A stretch of 39,500 nt of DNA from Candidatus Poribacteria bacterium (lineage in GTDB: Bacteria > Poribacteria > WGA-4E > GCA-2687025), in assembly GCA_018644665.1 (NCBI GenBank), contig JABGQA010000086.1, positions 1 to 39,500 on the forward strand, in the 5' to 3' direction. Of this stretch, positions 7,766 through 15,223 are shown piece after piece. The translations under genes were made by a program, and so were the position numbers. Position 1 is the stretch's first letter. Each line of letters begins with the position of its first letter. The notes below the pieces were generated by a model that made no database searches, was not told where the DNA came from, and saw only the letters and a program-made list of their open reading frames with translations.

Positions 7766-9916
7766 ATGCAGCATCTGCTACAGACTATCCGCGACGATCT
7801 GCTGGCCACGCCGGACACCGTCTGTCTCGAGCGCGCCCGTCTCGTCACCGAGGCGTATCAGGAGCACGACGGCATCCCGATCCTGGGGAAACGCGCGCAC
7901 GCGTTCCGGCACGTGCTGCGCAACATGACGCTCGACCTGACGACGAACCCGATCTTCGCCGGGAACACGTCCACGCAGCCCCGGGCGTGGATGCTTGTCC
8001 CCGAACACGGCTTCCAGGGCGACGGCCAGATCGTCATCGAGAACGAGGCCCTCAAGGGCTTCCCCGGCCACGCGATACCGGAAGACCTGCGCGAATACTG
8101 GGAAGGGCGCAGCTTCGGCGGGTCGGCTGGCATCGGCCACCTCGCCGTGGATTTCCGTCGCGTCGTCCACGAGGGCCTCGAATCGGTCATCGAGGAGGCC
8201 GGCGACGACCGCCCGCTGCCCGACCACGACGCGCTAACCTACCGCGTGACGGCCGGCAGGTGTTGCCGCGCTGTCATCGAGTGGGCCGGCAGATACGCAG
8301 AGACCGCTGCGAGAGCCGCCGAGGAGACCGACGACGCCCAGCTTCGCGCCCTGCATCTCCGCGTGGCGAGCGCCTGCAGCCACGTGCCCGCGAAGCCGGC
8401 GCGCAACCTGTTCGAGGCGTTGCAGAGCATCGTCCTCGTGCACCTCGCGACCGCGATCGAGGGGCACGGCATGTCCATCTCGATCGGCCTGCCCGACCGC
8501 GTGCTCGAGCCGTTCCTAGAGGACACCGACGACACCACCGACCTGCTCTGCGCCTTTATCCTGAAGATCGCCGCGAACTCCACGTACGGCAGCGCTTCCA
8601 AGACGCAGGCGATCACCGTCGGTGGGGCCGACCACACCGGCGCCGACCGGAGCAACGCGCTGACGCTACGGTTCCTCGACGCGTTCGACCGCACACGCGT
8701 CGGCGACCCGCATGTCTTCGTACGATGGCACGACCGGTTGGACGCTCGCGTGAAGGAACGCGCCGTCGAGATGTTGCGCGACGGAGCCGGCATGCCGCTC
8801 CTCATCAACGACGCGGCGACCGCGCGCGGATTCGAGGATTCCGGGGTGGCCCCCGAGGACGCGTGGGAGTACTGCGTGATCGGCTGCAACGAGCTGGGCA
8901 TCCCCGGCCGCATGGCCCGCTCCGCGACGAGTGGCGGCGGGATCGTCTACCTGGAACATCTCAACCGGATGCTGCTCGAAGACCCCGACGCCGTGTCCAT
9001 GCGAGACATGGATGACCTCATGGCGCGGTACGCGGCGCGCGTGACGGACCATGTGCTCCGTTCGACGGACGCCTACCACCGGCGCATGCAACGCGCGGCT
9101 GAACTTGTGCCGACGCCGTTTACCTCGGCGCTGATGTGGGACTGCCTGCGCGCGGGACGCGATCTCGCCGTCCACAACTACTACAACCTTCCCGGCATCT
9201 ACGAGCGCAGTCTCACGAACGCCGCAAACGCCCTCGCGGCCATTGAGGAGACGGTGTTCACCCAGCGCTCACTCACGATGGCCGACCTCATTGAGCAGAT
9301 GCGCCGCGATTTCTCTGACGACGCCATGCACCGTCTGCTGCGAGACGCGCCCAAGTGGGGAACCGACGACGCGCGCGCGGATCGATGGGCTGAGGAACTC
9401 GTGCGGTTGCGTGAGGTCGCGCTACGGCATGTCGAGGCGCGGCTCGGACTGTCGCGGCATGTCGTGTGCCACGTGGTGCGCAGCCTCCATCACGTCGACG
9501 GCCGGCGCATCGCCGCTTCACCCGACGGGCGGCACGCGTGGGAGCCCGTGGCGGACAGCGTCGGCGCGGAGACCGGCACCGCGTCCGAGGGCCTGCCGTC
9601 GATGCTGCTCAGCGTGCTGAAGCTGGGCGCGCGGGAGCATTACCGGGGCGGATACAACCTGAATCTCACGATGCTCCGCCCCAACACGACGCCTGAGACG
9701 ATGATGGGTCTCATCGACGGGTTCTTCGGCGAGGGCGGGCAGGAACTCCAGATCGCGTGCTGGGACGCGGGCTTGCTGCGGGACGCTATGCGCCAGCCTG
9801 ACCGCCACGGCGACCTCGTGGTGCGTGTCGCGGGGTTCAACGCCCGCTTCGTGGACCTGTCCCGACGCGAGCAGGAGGAACTCGCTGATCGTCTCGACTG
9901 CGTTGTCGCACACTAG
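7766..9916 (+). CDS. glycyl radical enzyme, pyruvate formate-lyase/glycerol dehydratase type
   Basis: The product has 716 residues. The N-terminal E-R-A-R-L-V-T-E-A-Y and P-I-L-G-K-R-A are typical of the PFL-like family. The active-site loop is G-C374-N-E376, a single Cys followed by Glu two residues on, as in the dehydratase/lyase branch rather than pyruvate formate-lyase itself (which has two adjacent Cys). The glycyl radical site is R-V-A-G690-F-N-A-R-F in a normal C-terminal position; the usual Tyr after the Gly is Phe here. These enzymes work anaerobically and need a radical SAM activase, and no such gene is in this window. The start ATG has a weak GGGG upstream. Family confidence is high; the substrate is unknown. 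Confidence 0.85.
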   Translation: MQHLLQTIRDDLLATPDTVCLERARLVTEAYQEHDGIPILGKRAHAFRHVLRNMTLDLTTNPIFAGNTSTQPRAWMLVPEHGFQGDGQIVIENEALKGFPGHAIPEDLREYWEGRSFGGSAGIGHLAVDFRRVVHEGLESVIEEAGDDRPLPDHDALTYRVTAGRCCRAVIEWAGRYAETAARAAEETDDAQLRALHLRVASACSHVPAKPARNLFEALQSIVLVHLATAIEGHGMSISIGLPDRVLEPFLEDTDDTTDLLCAFILKIAANSTYGSASKTQAITVGGADHTGADRSNALTLRFLDAFDRTRVGDPHVFVRWHDRLDARVKERAVEMLRDGAGMPLLINDAATARGFEDSGVAPEDAWEYCVIGCNELGIPGRMARSATSGGGIVYLEHLNRMLLEDPDAVSMRDMDDLMARYAARVTDHVLRSTDAYHRRMQRAAELVPTPFTSALMWDCLRAGRDLAVHNYYNLPGIYERSLTNAANALAAIEETVFTQRSLTMADLIEQMRRDFSDDAMHRLLRDAPKWGTDDARADRWAEELVRLREVALRHVEARLGLSRHVVCHVVRSLHHVDGRRIAASPDGRHAWEPVADSVGAETGTASEGLPSMLLSVLKLGAREHYRGGYNLNLTMLRPNTTPETMMGLIDGFFGEGGQELQIACWDAGLLRDAMRQPDRHGDLVVRVAGFNARFVDLSRREQEELADRLDCVVAH

Positions 9917-9928
9917 TGCTTGGCTACG

Positions 9929-10335
9929 TCAGTAATTGGGGTAATGGCTCGCTAGGGTCGTCCTGGCATCTCTGGCGGTGAATCGCCAATCCGGCTTCAC
10001 ATGTTCGGCGTTCCCGGCGATCTCCCTCGAGAGAGTGTCGATGTTCGCCACGCGACGTGACAGGCGCCGCCTGACCAGCGCGGAGAACTCAATCTCTACC
10101 ATGTTGAGCCAACTCGCGTGGACCGGGGTGTGATGGACTCCAGGCGACCCGCAATGCGCCGCGCCTGCTCCGCGGGATGCCGCTCGTAGAGCGTCCAGAG
10201 CGTGTGGACGTTCAGGTTGTCCAGCACGACACGAATCTTCCGAGCCGAGTGCTTCCCCTGCCCGGCGGCGCCTCGCAGTTGGGTCTGCCGCTCTTCCCTA
10301 ACACAATGCGATACCTCATCCGGAATCCCTCCCAT
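9929..10335 (-). pseudogene. IS630-family transposase remnant, frameshifted
   Basis: Read on the minus strand, one frame gives I-R-V-V-L-D-N-L-N-V-H-T-L-W and A-R-R-I-A-G-R-L-E, typical of the IS630 DDE domain. Near 10135 the frame shifts and continues H-T-P-V-H-A-S-W-L-N-M-V-E-I-E-F-S-A-L, then W-R-F-T and the stop at 9929-9931. The second catalytic Asp and the final Glu are both visible. Only about 135 residues remain of a usual 340-370, and the bases 10336-10461 show no recognisable N-terminal part. I found no terminal inverted repeats. This is a dead insertion sequence. Confidence 0.8.
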
Positions 10336-10461
10336 CGACCTACGCTCTGTTCCGTGTCGACGAGGAGGTCAGGCCGAGAGACTCGATCGTACAGGACGCC
10401 GCCAAGAACTGATGTGGCACTGCGCTAGACGCGAAGGGGCGCGCTTCGAGGCTCAGCGGCC

Positions 10462-11370
10462 TTACTGAGCTGGCGCCTCCTTGATGGCCCAGTGGTCAGC
10501 GTGTGACCCCAGGACCAAGTCCACGAGGAGGACTCGGGTGTCCCCGTCTACCCGCGCCAGCGCGGCGTGTGGCGTGTGCGCGACGATGATGCAGTGTACC
10601 GGCAGCCCCACCTGGCCCAAGACTCGGAGCAATGCCCTTTGTTCGCCTACCTGCTGTGCGTGACCCGTCGCGGTCAGCCGCCGCAACGGACTGTCGGGTT
10701 TCTCCAGGTCGCCAAGGCGTCTTTGGGCGCGTTCGATCGCCTTGGAGGTCGCCATCGACAGCACGTCCGTGACCGTTTCGAGACACAGTTCCGCGAGGTG
10801 GTCGCCGCCATCGCTCCCAAACTTCATCCCGCCCGAGATCGTGCCGTCTGTCCAAAAGATGTCGCGCATGTCCTTCGCCAGGACGCCTTGTCCGTCGAGC
10901 AGCTCGCCCATGTCGGTTGCTGGCACGTCCCTCGCGAAGAAGATCCTCGCTGCCGTTGTCACTTCCGGGGCGGCCCGGGCGACTTCCTCAAGGGCGGCTC
11001 TTCGTTCCACGATGTATTCGTGTACTTCCGCCGGGGTGGGCCGCACCAGGAACGGCGGCCGAGATTCGGATGTTAGCGCCTCCGGCCCAAGCCCGAGGCG
11101 CTCCAGCTCTCTCTGCATCGCTTGTTTCATACGCGCGATATCGTCTTCTTCCGGCCGGATTTCCTGCGGTTCGGGCGGCTCTCGCCCCTGAGATACGGCC
11201 GTCTTGCCGCCGCGATCGGCTTCGGAGGCGCTGGCGTCCTGTCGGTCGCGCTCCTCTGGCGGCCCGATTGCCACGGGAGCGAGACACCCCGCGACGAGGA
11301 CGCAGCACAGCACGAGCGGACATGACTGGCCGAGAATGCGACGAACTGAGAACTCGCGCGCGATGTGCAC
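10462..11370 (-). CDS. putative lipoprotein of unknown function
   Basis: The product has 302 residues. I place the start at GTG 11370 because GGAGGA (11378-11383) lies 7 bases upstream and because it gives a short basic N-terminus, a hydrophobic stretch and a lipobox ending L-V-A-G-C. After the Cys comes a charged, proline- and glutamate-rich linker (E-R-D-R-Q-D-A, R-E-P-P-E-P-Q), then a soluble domain containing D-I-F-W-T-D-G-T-I-S-G-G and D-H-L-A-E-L-C. I recognise no family. The reading frame is open far upstream into a Fur-like sequence (11566-11883), so an automatic caller could fuse them into one 473-residue protein; the internal signal sequence argues against that. Confidence 0.65.
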   Translation of the reverse strand: MHIAREFSVRRILGQSCPLVLCCVLVAGCLAPVAIGPPEERDRQDASASEADRGGKTAVSQGREPPEPQEIRPEEDDIARMKQAMQRELERLGLGPEALTSESRPPFLVRPTPAEVHEYIVERRAALEEVARAAPEVTTAARIFFARDVPATDMGELLDGQGVLAKDMRDIFWTDGTISGGMKFGSDGGDHLAELCLETVTDVLSMATSKAIERAQRRLGDLEKPDSPLRRLTATGHAQQVGEQRALLRVLGQVGLPVHCIIVAHTPHAALARVDGDTRVLLVDLVLGSHADHWAIKEAPAQ

Positions 11371-11377
11371 GTCTCCA

Positions 11378-11383
11378 TCCTCC
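11378..11383 (-). promoter_or_regulatory. ribosome binding site deciding the lipoprotein start
   Basis: GGAGGA on the minus strand lies 7 bases before GTG 11370. It supports a separate lipoprotein start instead of a fusion with the upstream Fur-like frame. Confidence 0.6.
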
Positions 11384-11565
11384 AGGCGGCGGGATGTTCC
11401 TATGCCAGTAGGCGTGGGAGGAACATACTGCACTACCATATACTTGCCTACCTGGCCGTCGCGCGTCGCTTCGTCCCACGGCGCCGAGGCCGCGCGATGA
11501 TGCCATGGACGCGTTGGCGTGGCATTGGGCAGGCGGGCCGGCAACGGTGTGGCGGCCCTATCCGC

Positions 11566-11883
11566 ACCTGTAGGGCGGGTGGGGCGTTCGGCCGGCGCAG
11601 CGGAAGCGCGCCTGAAGTGGCCGTGGGGCTGCTCCGTGGCGCGATACCGCGCGGACGACGATCCCCTGTGGATGCGGCGCACAGGACCCATGCCGACGAG
11701 GGGCTCGAGCGTGCTGTAGATGGTGGGCAGGCTGATCTGCGGGAAGGTAGCGCGCACCGCGCCGTACACGTCTTGCACGGTCCTGTGCACCAGTTCCGAG
11801 CGCAGGTATTCGTAGACGGCAGCGCGTTGGCGCGTCACACGGCACCCAGCTTGACGCAACCGCTGCTGCGCGCCCGACTCCAT
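11566..11883 (-). pseudogene. Fur-family regulator, degraded after the DNA-binding domain
   Basis: Residues 1-80 are a recognisable Fur/PerR winged helix (G-C-R-V-T-R-Q-R-A-A-V-Y-E-Y-L, then S-L-P-T-I-Y-S-T-L-E-P-L-V and S-A-R-Y). The dimerisation domain starts with H87-G-H89-F90 and then collapses into low-complexity residues; a different frame gives F-R-C-A-G-R-T and stops. The Cys pairs and the metal-binding C-terminal half of a normal protein of about 140 residues are missing. The frame continues without a stop into the lipoprotein gene. A truncated DNA-binding protein is possible, but decay is the likelier reading. The 206 bases from 11884 to 12089 hold nothing I can call. Confidence 0.65.
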
Positions 11884-12089
11884 GAGCCCACTCCCGTCGT
11901 ACTAGGCGCAGACGACGGGTCCATACCCCCTTAATCGCAGGCCGCGCTGCAAGTAGCCACTATGGGTAGCGGCGTTCCCGCTCCCCTGGAATCCGCCGGT
12001 ACGGCGATCGTCAAGGGTGGGCGATGCGGCCCCGACCCCTCCCGACCGTGCCGCAGCAACAGGAAGGGGAGACATTGGGGAACGGCGGT

Positions 12090-12944
12090 CTAGCTCGTCC
12101 CGGGCCGATATGAGGTCACCGTCACGAAGTCTTCGTCACCGCCCGTCAGTCCGCCGCCGACCGGCCTGAACTCCACGCTCCCGAAACCACACGCGCGGAG
12201 GACATCGCCGAACTCCGCCTCGCTATACGCGCGGTTGCTGAGAGCGTGGCACGTCACGTCGCCGGTGGCAGCGTCCACGACGTCCATTCGCCGGGTGCCG
12301 ACGCGCATGTCGGAGTCCCAGAAAGCGCTTTCGAGGTAGACGTAGGGCTCGTCGGAGAACAGGCCGCCTTCTCGATACAGCGTCCATGAGTTCCCGGCGC
12401 GGGCGTTCCGCTCAACGCCCTCCGCGCGCTGAAGCTCGACGAGTAGCCTTCCACCGGGCCGCAGCGCGCCGTGCGCCTTCGACAGGATGCGCCGCGCGTC
12501 GTCCGGGCGGAACACGTTGATCTCGCCGTATATCTGCATCACGAGGTCGAAGCCGGCGCCGTAATCCGCTTCGCGAAGGTCGCCCTTGATGTACTCGCAG
12601 GAGAGCGATTCCCGCGCCGCTGTCTCACGCGCGTAACCGAGCGAGACGGGCGAGAAATCCACGCCGACCACATCGTGTCCCAGCCTCGCGAGGCGGGACG
12701 CGTACAGACCCGGCCCGCATCCGAGGTCGAGAATCCGCCCCGGTTGCGCGTCCATCATCTCGCTGTCGATCCACGAGACGGACGCGTCGATGCGCTCGGC
12801 CCGTCGGCTGGCGGCGTCGTGCTCCTGAGAGAGATGCTCCCGCAGCATGCGGCGCCCGAAATCCGGGTCGTCCCACGGGATCTGCTCGCCTTCCTCCCAC
12901 GGCGTAGGCACGGGCGGGCGGGTTGCGAGGTCAATGAGTCTCAC
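12090..12944 (-). CDS. class I SAM-dependent methyltransferase
   Basis: The product has 284 residues. Motif I is I-L-D-L-G-C-G-P-G (about residues 71-79), followed by G-V-D-F-S as motif II and L-R-P-G-G-R-L-L-V-E-L after the core. The C-terminal part (A-Y-S-E-A-E-F, R-A-C-G-F) matches the Methyltransf_11/25-like small-molecule methyltransferases; the substrate is unknown. The start is a GTG with GGGAG 8 bases upstream. It is divergent from the small membrane protein gene at 13041, with 96 bases between them. Confidence 0.8.
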   Translation of the reverse strand: MRLIDLATRPPVPTPWEEGEQIPWDDPDFGRRMLREHLSQEHDAASRRAERIDASVSWIDSEMMDAQPGRILDLGCGPGLYASRLARLGHDVVGVDFSPVSLGYARETAARESLSCEYIKGDLREADYGAGFDLVMQIYGEINVFRPDDARRILSKAHGALRPGGRLLVELQRAEGVERNARAGNSWTLYREGGLFSDEPYVYLESAFWDSDMRVGTRRMDVVDAATGDVTCHALSNRAYSEAEFGDVLRACGFGSVEFRPVGGGLTGGDEDFVTVTSYRPGTS

Positions 12945-12967
12945 GCAGGCGACTCCCTACACGGCTG

Positions 12968-12996
12968 TTCGCATCGGGACGTGTCTCGGGCACAAT
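12968..12996 (+). promoter_or_regulatory. possible sigma70-like promoter for the 13041 gene
   Basis: TTCGCA (12968-12973), 17 bases, then CACAAT (12991-12996), each matching four of six consensus positions, 44 bases before the start codon. The match is weak in a GC-rich background. Confidence 0.3.
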
Positions 12997-13040
12997 AGGC
13001 AACGCGTTCCCAGTCCCACGGGTGATGGAGAGACCGCGCA

Positions 13041-13295
13041 ATGCTCGTTATGGAAGCGATTGTCGCCATTGTAGGGTTCGTCTTCCTGGGCGGCGCCGTC
13101 GCCGCCTTCGCCACGTATAGCTACCACGTCAAGAAGCTGAAGGCGCAGAGCACGCCGCAGGCCGATATGGCCGCGTTGCGAGAGGAGATGGCTGCCATCG
13201 GCGCCCGACTCGATAGCATCGACGAGCGCCTGGCCGACGCGGCGCTACAGAGTAACGACGCCGCCCCACGTCTGGCGGAGCGTGTCGACGACTAG
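13041..13295 (+). CDS. small single-pass membrane protein with coiled coil
   Basis: The product has 84 residues. Residues 4-26 form one hydrophobic segment (A-I-V-A-I-V-G-F-V-F-L-G-G-A-V-A-A-F), then a basic K-K-L-K and a helical region with heptad-like spacing (L-R-E-E-M-A-A-I-G-A-R-L-D-S-I-D-E-R-L). This layout resembles PspB-like phage-shock proteins or small scaffold proteins, but the similarity is only general. GGAG lies 10 bases upstream. The stop codon overlaps the stop of the convergent SDR gene in the shared tetramer CTAG (13292-13295). Confidence 0.65.
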   Translation: MLVMEAIVAIVGFVFLGGAVAAFATYSYHVKKLKAQSTPQADMAALREEMAAIGARLDSIDERLADAALQSNDAAPRLAERVDD

Positions 13296-14065
13296 ATGTG
13301 TATGCACAGTCCCGCCGAGATGTTCAGGTTGGACGCCGTCACGGCGGCGGCCTCGTCGCTCGCGAGGAACAGGCAGCCGTACGCGTTGTCCCGCTCCGTG
13401 TTGAAGCGTCCCATCGGGAGCCGCTCCGCCGACGCGGCCAGTGACTCGGCGTCGCGCCCCTCGGCCTCCTGAATCTCGTACTCCTTCTCCGTGAGAACCC
13501 ACCCAACGGTGACCCAGTTCACCCGGATGCGATCGCCCGCGAGCATCCCCGCGAGCTTCATCGTCATGCCGTACAGAGCCGACTTGCTGCACCCATAGAT
13601 GAACAGGCGGCCGCCCGCGCGGTTGAACGCGTTGCCGGTGCCCATGTTGATGATGGAGCCCCCACCGCGCTCTCGCATGGAGCGGGCCGCGGCGCGGCAG
13701 AGGAGCCACACGCTGCGGACGTTCACGTCGAACATCGTGTCCCAGAACTCCGGCGTGCTCTCCTCGAATTCACTGCGTGGGAAGATCCCCGCGTTGTTGA
13801 CGAGGACGTCGATGCCGCCGAAGGTCGCGCAGGCATGGTCGACGATGGCGTCGCAGTCGTCTGGCTCGGCGATGTCGGCTCGACAGAAGGACGCCTCGCC
13901 TCCGGCCTCCTCGATCTCCGCGACGATCGCGTCGCCGCGATCCTGACGCCGACCCGTGACGACTACCTTCGCTCCCTCGGCGGCGAACACGCGGGCAACA
14001 TCCGCGCCGATGCCGCTCGTGGAGCCCGTGACGATCGCGACCTTGCCTGCCAGTCTGTCCGCCAT
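13292..14065 (-). CDS. SDR-family NAD(P)-dependent oxidoreductase
   Basis: The product has 257 residues, the normal size for classical SDRs. The cofactor motif is T-G-S-T-S-G-I-G (13-20), with N-N-A-G (90-93) and the catalytic Y157-G-C-S-K161. The catalytic Ser, expected about 13 residues before the Tyr, reads G144 in I-N-M-G-T-G-N, with T143 next to it; this weakens the prediction of ordinary dehydrogenase activity. The C-terminal N-L-N-I-S-A-G is typical. The start ATG at 14065 is preferred over the long open frame upstream because GGAGGA lies 11 bases before it. Confidence 0.85.
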   Translation of the reverse strand: MADRLAGKVAIVTGSTSGIGADVARVFAAEGAKVVVTGRRQDRGDAIVAEIEEAGGEASFCRADIAEPDDCDAIVDHACATFGGIDVLVNNAGIFPRSEFEESTPEFWDTMFDVNVRSVWLLCRAAARSMRERGGGSIINMGTGNAFNRAGGRLFIYGCSKSALYGMTMKLAGMLAGDRIRVNWVTVGWVLTEKEYEIQEAEGRDAESLAASAERLPMGRFNTERDNAYGCLFLASDEAAAVTASNLNISAGLCIHI

Positions 14066-14181
14066 ACTCGGCCGTTCCTCCCGTGGGGTGGCGCCACGCT
14101 CCTCGCGGCGCTCGGTCAGAGTATGTCCGCCGTCGGTCACGCGCAACGGTTCGAATGCCCTATGGCGCGGGCCGGCATCCG

Positions 14182-14472
14182 CTATTTCCGGCGCGCTGCC
14201 GCCCCACTCCCGCCGCCCAGCGAGCCCGCTCCGAGCAAGAATCCGAGGTTGTACACCGCGCCGCTGTTGTGGACCTCGTAGAAGTGCACCGTGTCCTTGA
14301 ATAGCGAGATGACGAACGTGAGCGGCGAGATCGCGCCGTGCCAAAGCCCCAGCCAGAACCCGGCGACTTCTCCCCCCGCGTTCGGGGTGTTGGCGAAGCC
14401 GTTCGGGCCGGCGGCGCACCCAACCACGAGCAGCAATCCGGCGAAGGCGAGGCCGTAACCCATGCGACGCAT
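14182..14472 (-). CDS. small lipoprotein, conserved GFW-G-WHG type
   Basis: The product has 96 residues. The start at 14472 has a strong GGGAGGAG 6 bases upstream. The signal ends in the lipobox L-L-L-V-V-G-C near residue 19. The mature part contains G-F-W-L-G-L-W-H-G, I-S-P-L-T-F-V-I-S-L-F and Y-E-V-H-N-S-G-A-V-Y-N-L-G-F-L-L-G. I believe this pattern occurs in small conserved membrane proteins of many bacteria, but I cannot name the family and no function is known to me. The tail is glycine-rich and ends A-R-R-K. The gene lies 116 bases downstream of nothing coding and is followed by the SDR start region on the same strand. Confidence 0.7.
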   Translation of the reverse strand: MRRMGYGLAFAGLLLVVGCAAGPNGFANTPNAGGEVAGFWLGLWHGAISPLTFVISLFKDTVHFYEVHNSGAVYNLGFLLGAGSLGGGSGAAARRK

Positions 14473-14673
14473 CGGTGTCTCCTCCCGGTGGCGCAGTCCC
14501 GCGCGTGGCCGCGACAATGGGGCGCGGGATGGTCTTCCATTGGTAGCCCGTGGCGCGTGCCGCGACGATCGCCGGGCCGGGCGCGACCGATCTGGCGCAC
14601 CCCAACTCACCGATGTACCATCGAGCACGCTGCCTGCTGAATGGCCACGCGATACCGAGCATAGGACGGGACG

Positions 14674-14952
14674 ATGGCTGAGGGGAAAGTTCGGACGACG
14701 ATCACTTTGCCCGCGCGGTTGGACAAGCTCCTCAGGGAGTCCGTTCCCCCGCGCAAGCGGAGCGAATTCATCGCGAAAGCGGTGGAGAAGATGCTTCGCG
14801 ACGTCGAGTTGCGCGAGGCAATGGCCGAGGCTGCCGGCATCTGCCGAGATGAGGACTACCCGCACTGGCGAACGCCTGCCGATGTCCGCCGGTACCTCGA
14901 TGAGTCCCGTGACCCGGCGAATTGGCGACGGACGCCGGCAGATGACGACTGA
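14674..14952 (+). CDS. ribbon-helix-helix (CopG-like) antitoxin-type protein
   Basis: The product has 92 residues. Residues 5-45 fit the ribbon-helix-helix fold: V-R-T-T-I-T-L-P-A-R-L as the DNA-contacting strand, then two helices ending V-E-K-M-L. The C-terminal half is charged and would normally wrap a partner toxin. The remaining toxin sequence just downstream is only a PIN-domain tail (15022-15141), so this looks like an orphaned antitoxin. A potential toxin ATG (14941) overlaps the last codons of this gene, as in usual antitoxin-toxin pairs. Confidence 0.75.
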   Translation: MAEGKVRTTITLPARLDKLLRESVPPRKRSEFIAKAVEKMLRDVELREAMAEAAGICRDEDYPHWRTPADVRRYLDESRDPANWRRTPADDD

Positions 14953-15021
14953 CGCGCCAGGCGGCCGAGCACGTCAAGCTGTCTGGCAGCCGTCTAGCCG
15001 GCGCGACATCACGCCAGGAAA

Positions 15022-15141
15022 CGCGAACTCGATCACCTCGCCACGGCGAAGGTGCGCGGTCTCACCCTCCTCACGTACAACCGTCGCCACTTCCCCATGG
15101 ACGACATCGACCTGTACGATCCGATGCCCGCGCTGGAGTAG
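15022..15141 (+). pseudogene. PIN-domain (VapC-like) toxin, C-terminal remnant
   Basis: In frame 1 the sequence reads R-E-L-D-H-L-A-T-A-K-V-R-G-L-T-L-L-T-Y-N and R-R-H-F-P-M-D-D-I, ending in a TAG at 15139. This is the conserved end of PIN ribonucleases, with the late acidic residue of D-H-L-A and the T-x-N motif. About 40 residues remain of roughly 130; the bases between 14953 and 15021 are too few for the rest. The toxin should be inactive. Confidence 0.65.
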
Positions 15142-15158
15142 GCGCCGCCACCCCGCCT

Positions 15159-15187
15159 TTGTCGAGCCGACGGCATTGCTCTAGAAT
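15159..15187 (+). promoter_or_regulatory. sigma70-like promoter for the aminotransferase operon
   Basis: TTGTCG (15159-15164), 17 bases, then TAGAAT (15182-15187, five of six consensus positions), ending 36 bases before the ATG at 15224. It is the best promoter match I found in the window. Confidence 0.55.
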
Positions 15188-15223
15188 CCGTGGCCTACTC
15201 ACACGGCCAGGAGAGCGCAGAGC

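Noticed and set aside
14148..14165. A T-arm-like GGTTCGAAT, suggesting a tRNA
   Set aside because: The flanking bases cannot form the 5-bp T-stem and no other tRNA arms are present; it lies in the leader of the SDR gene.
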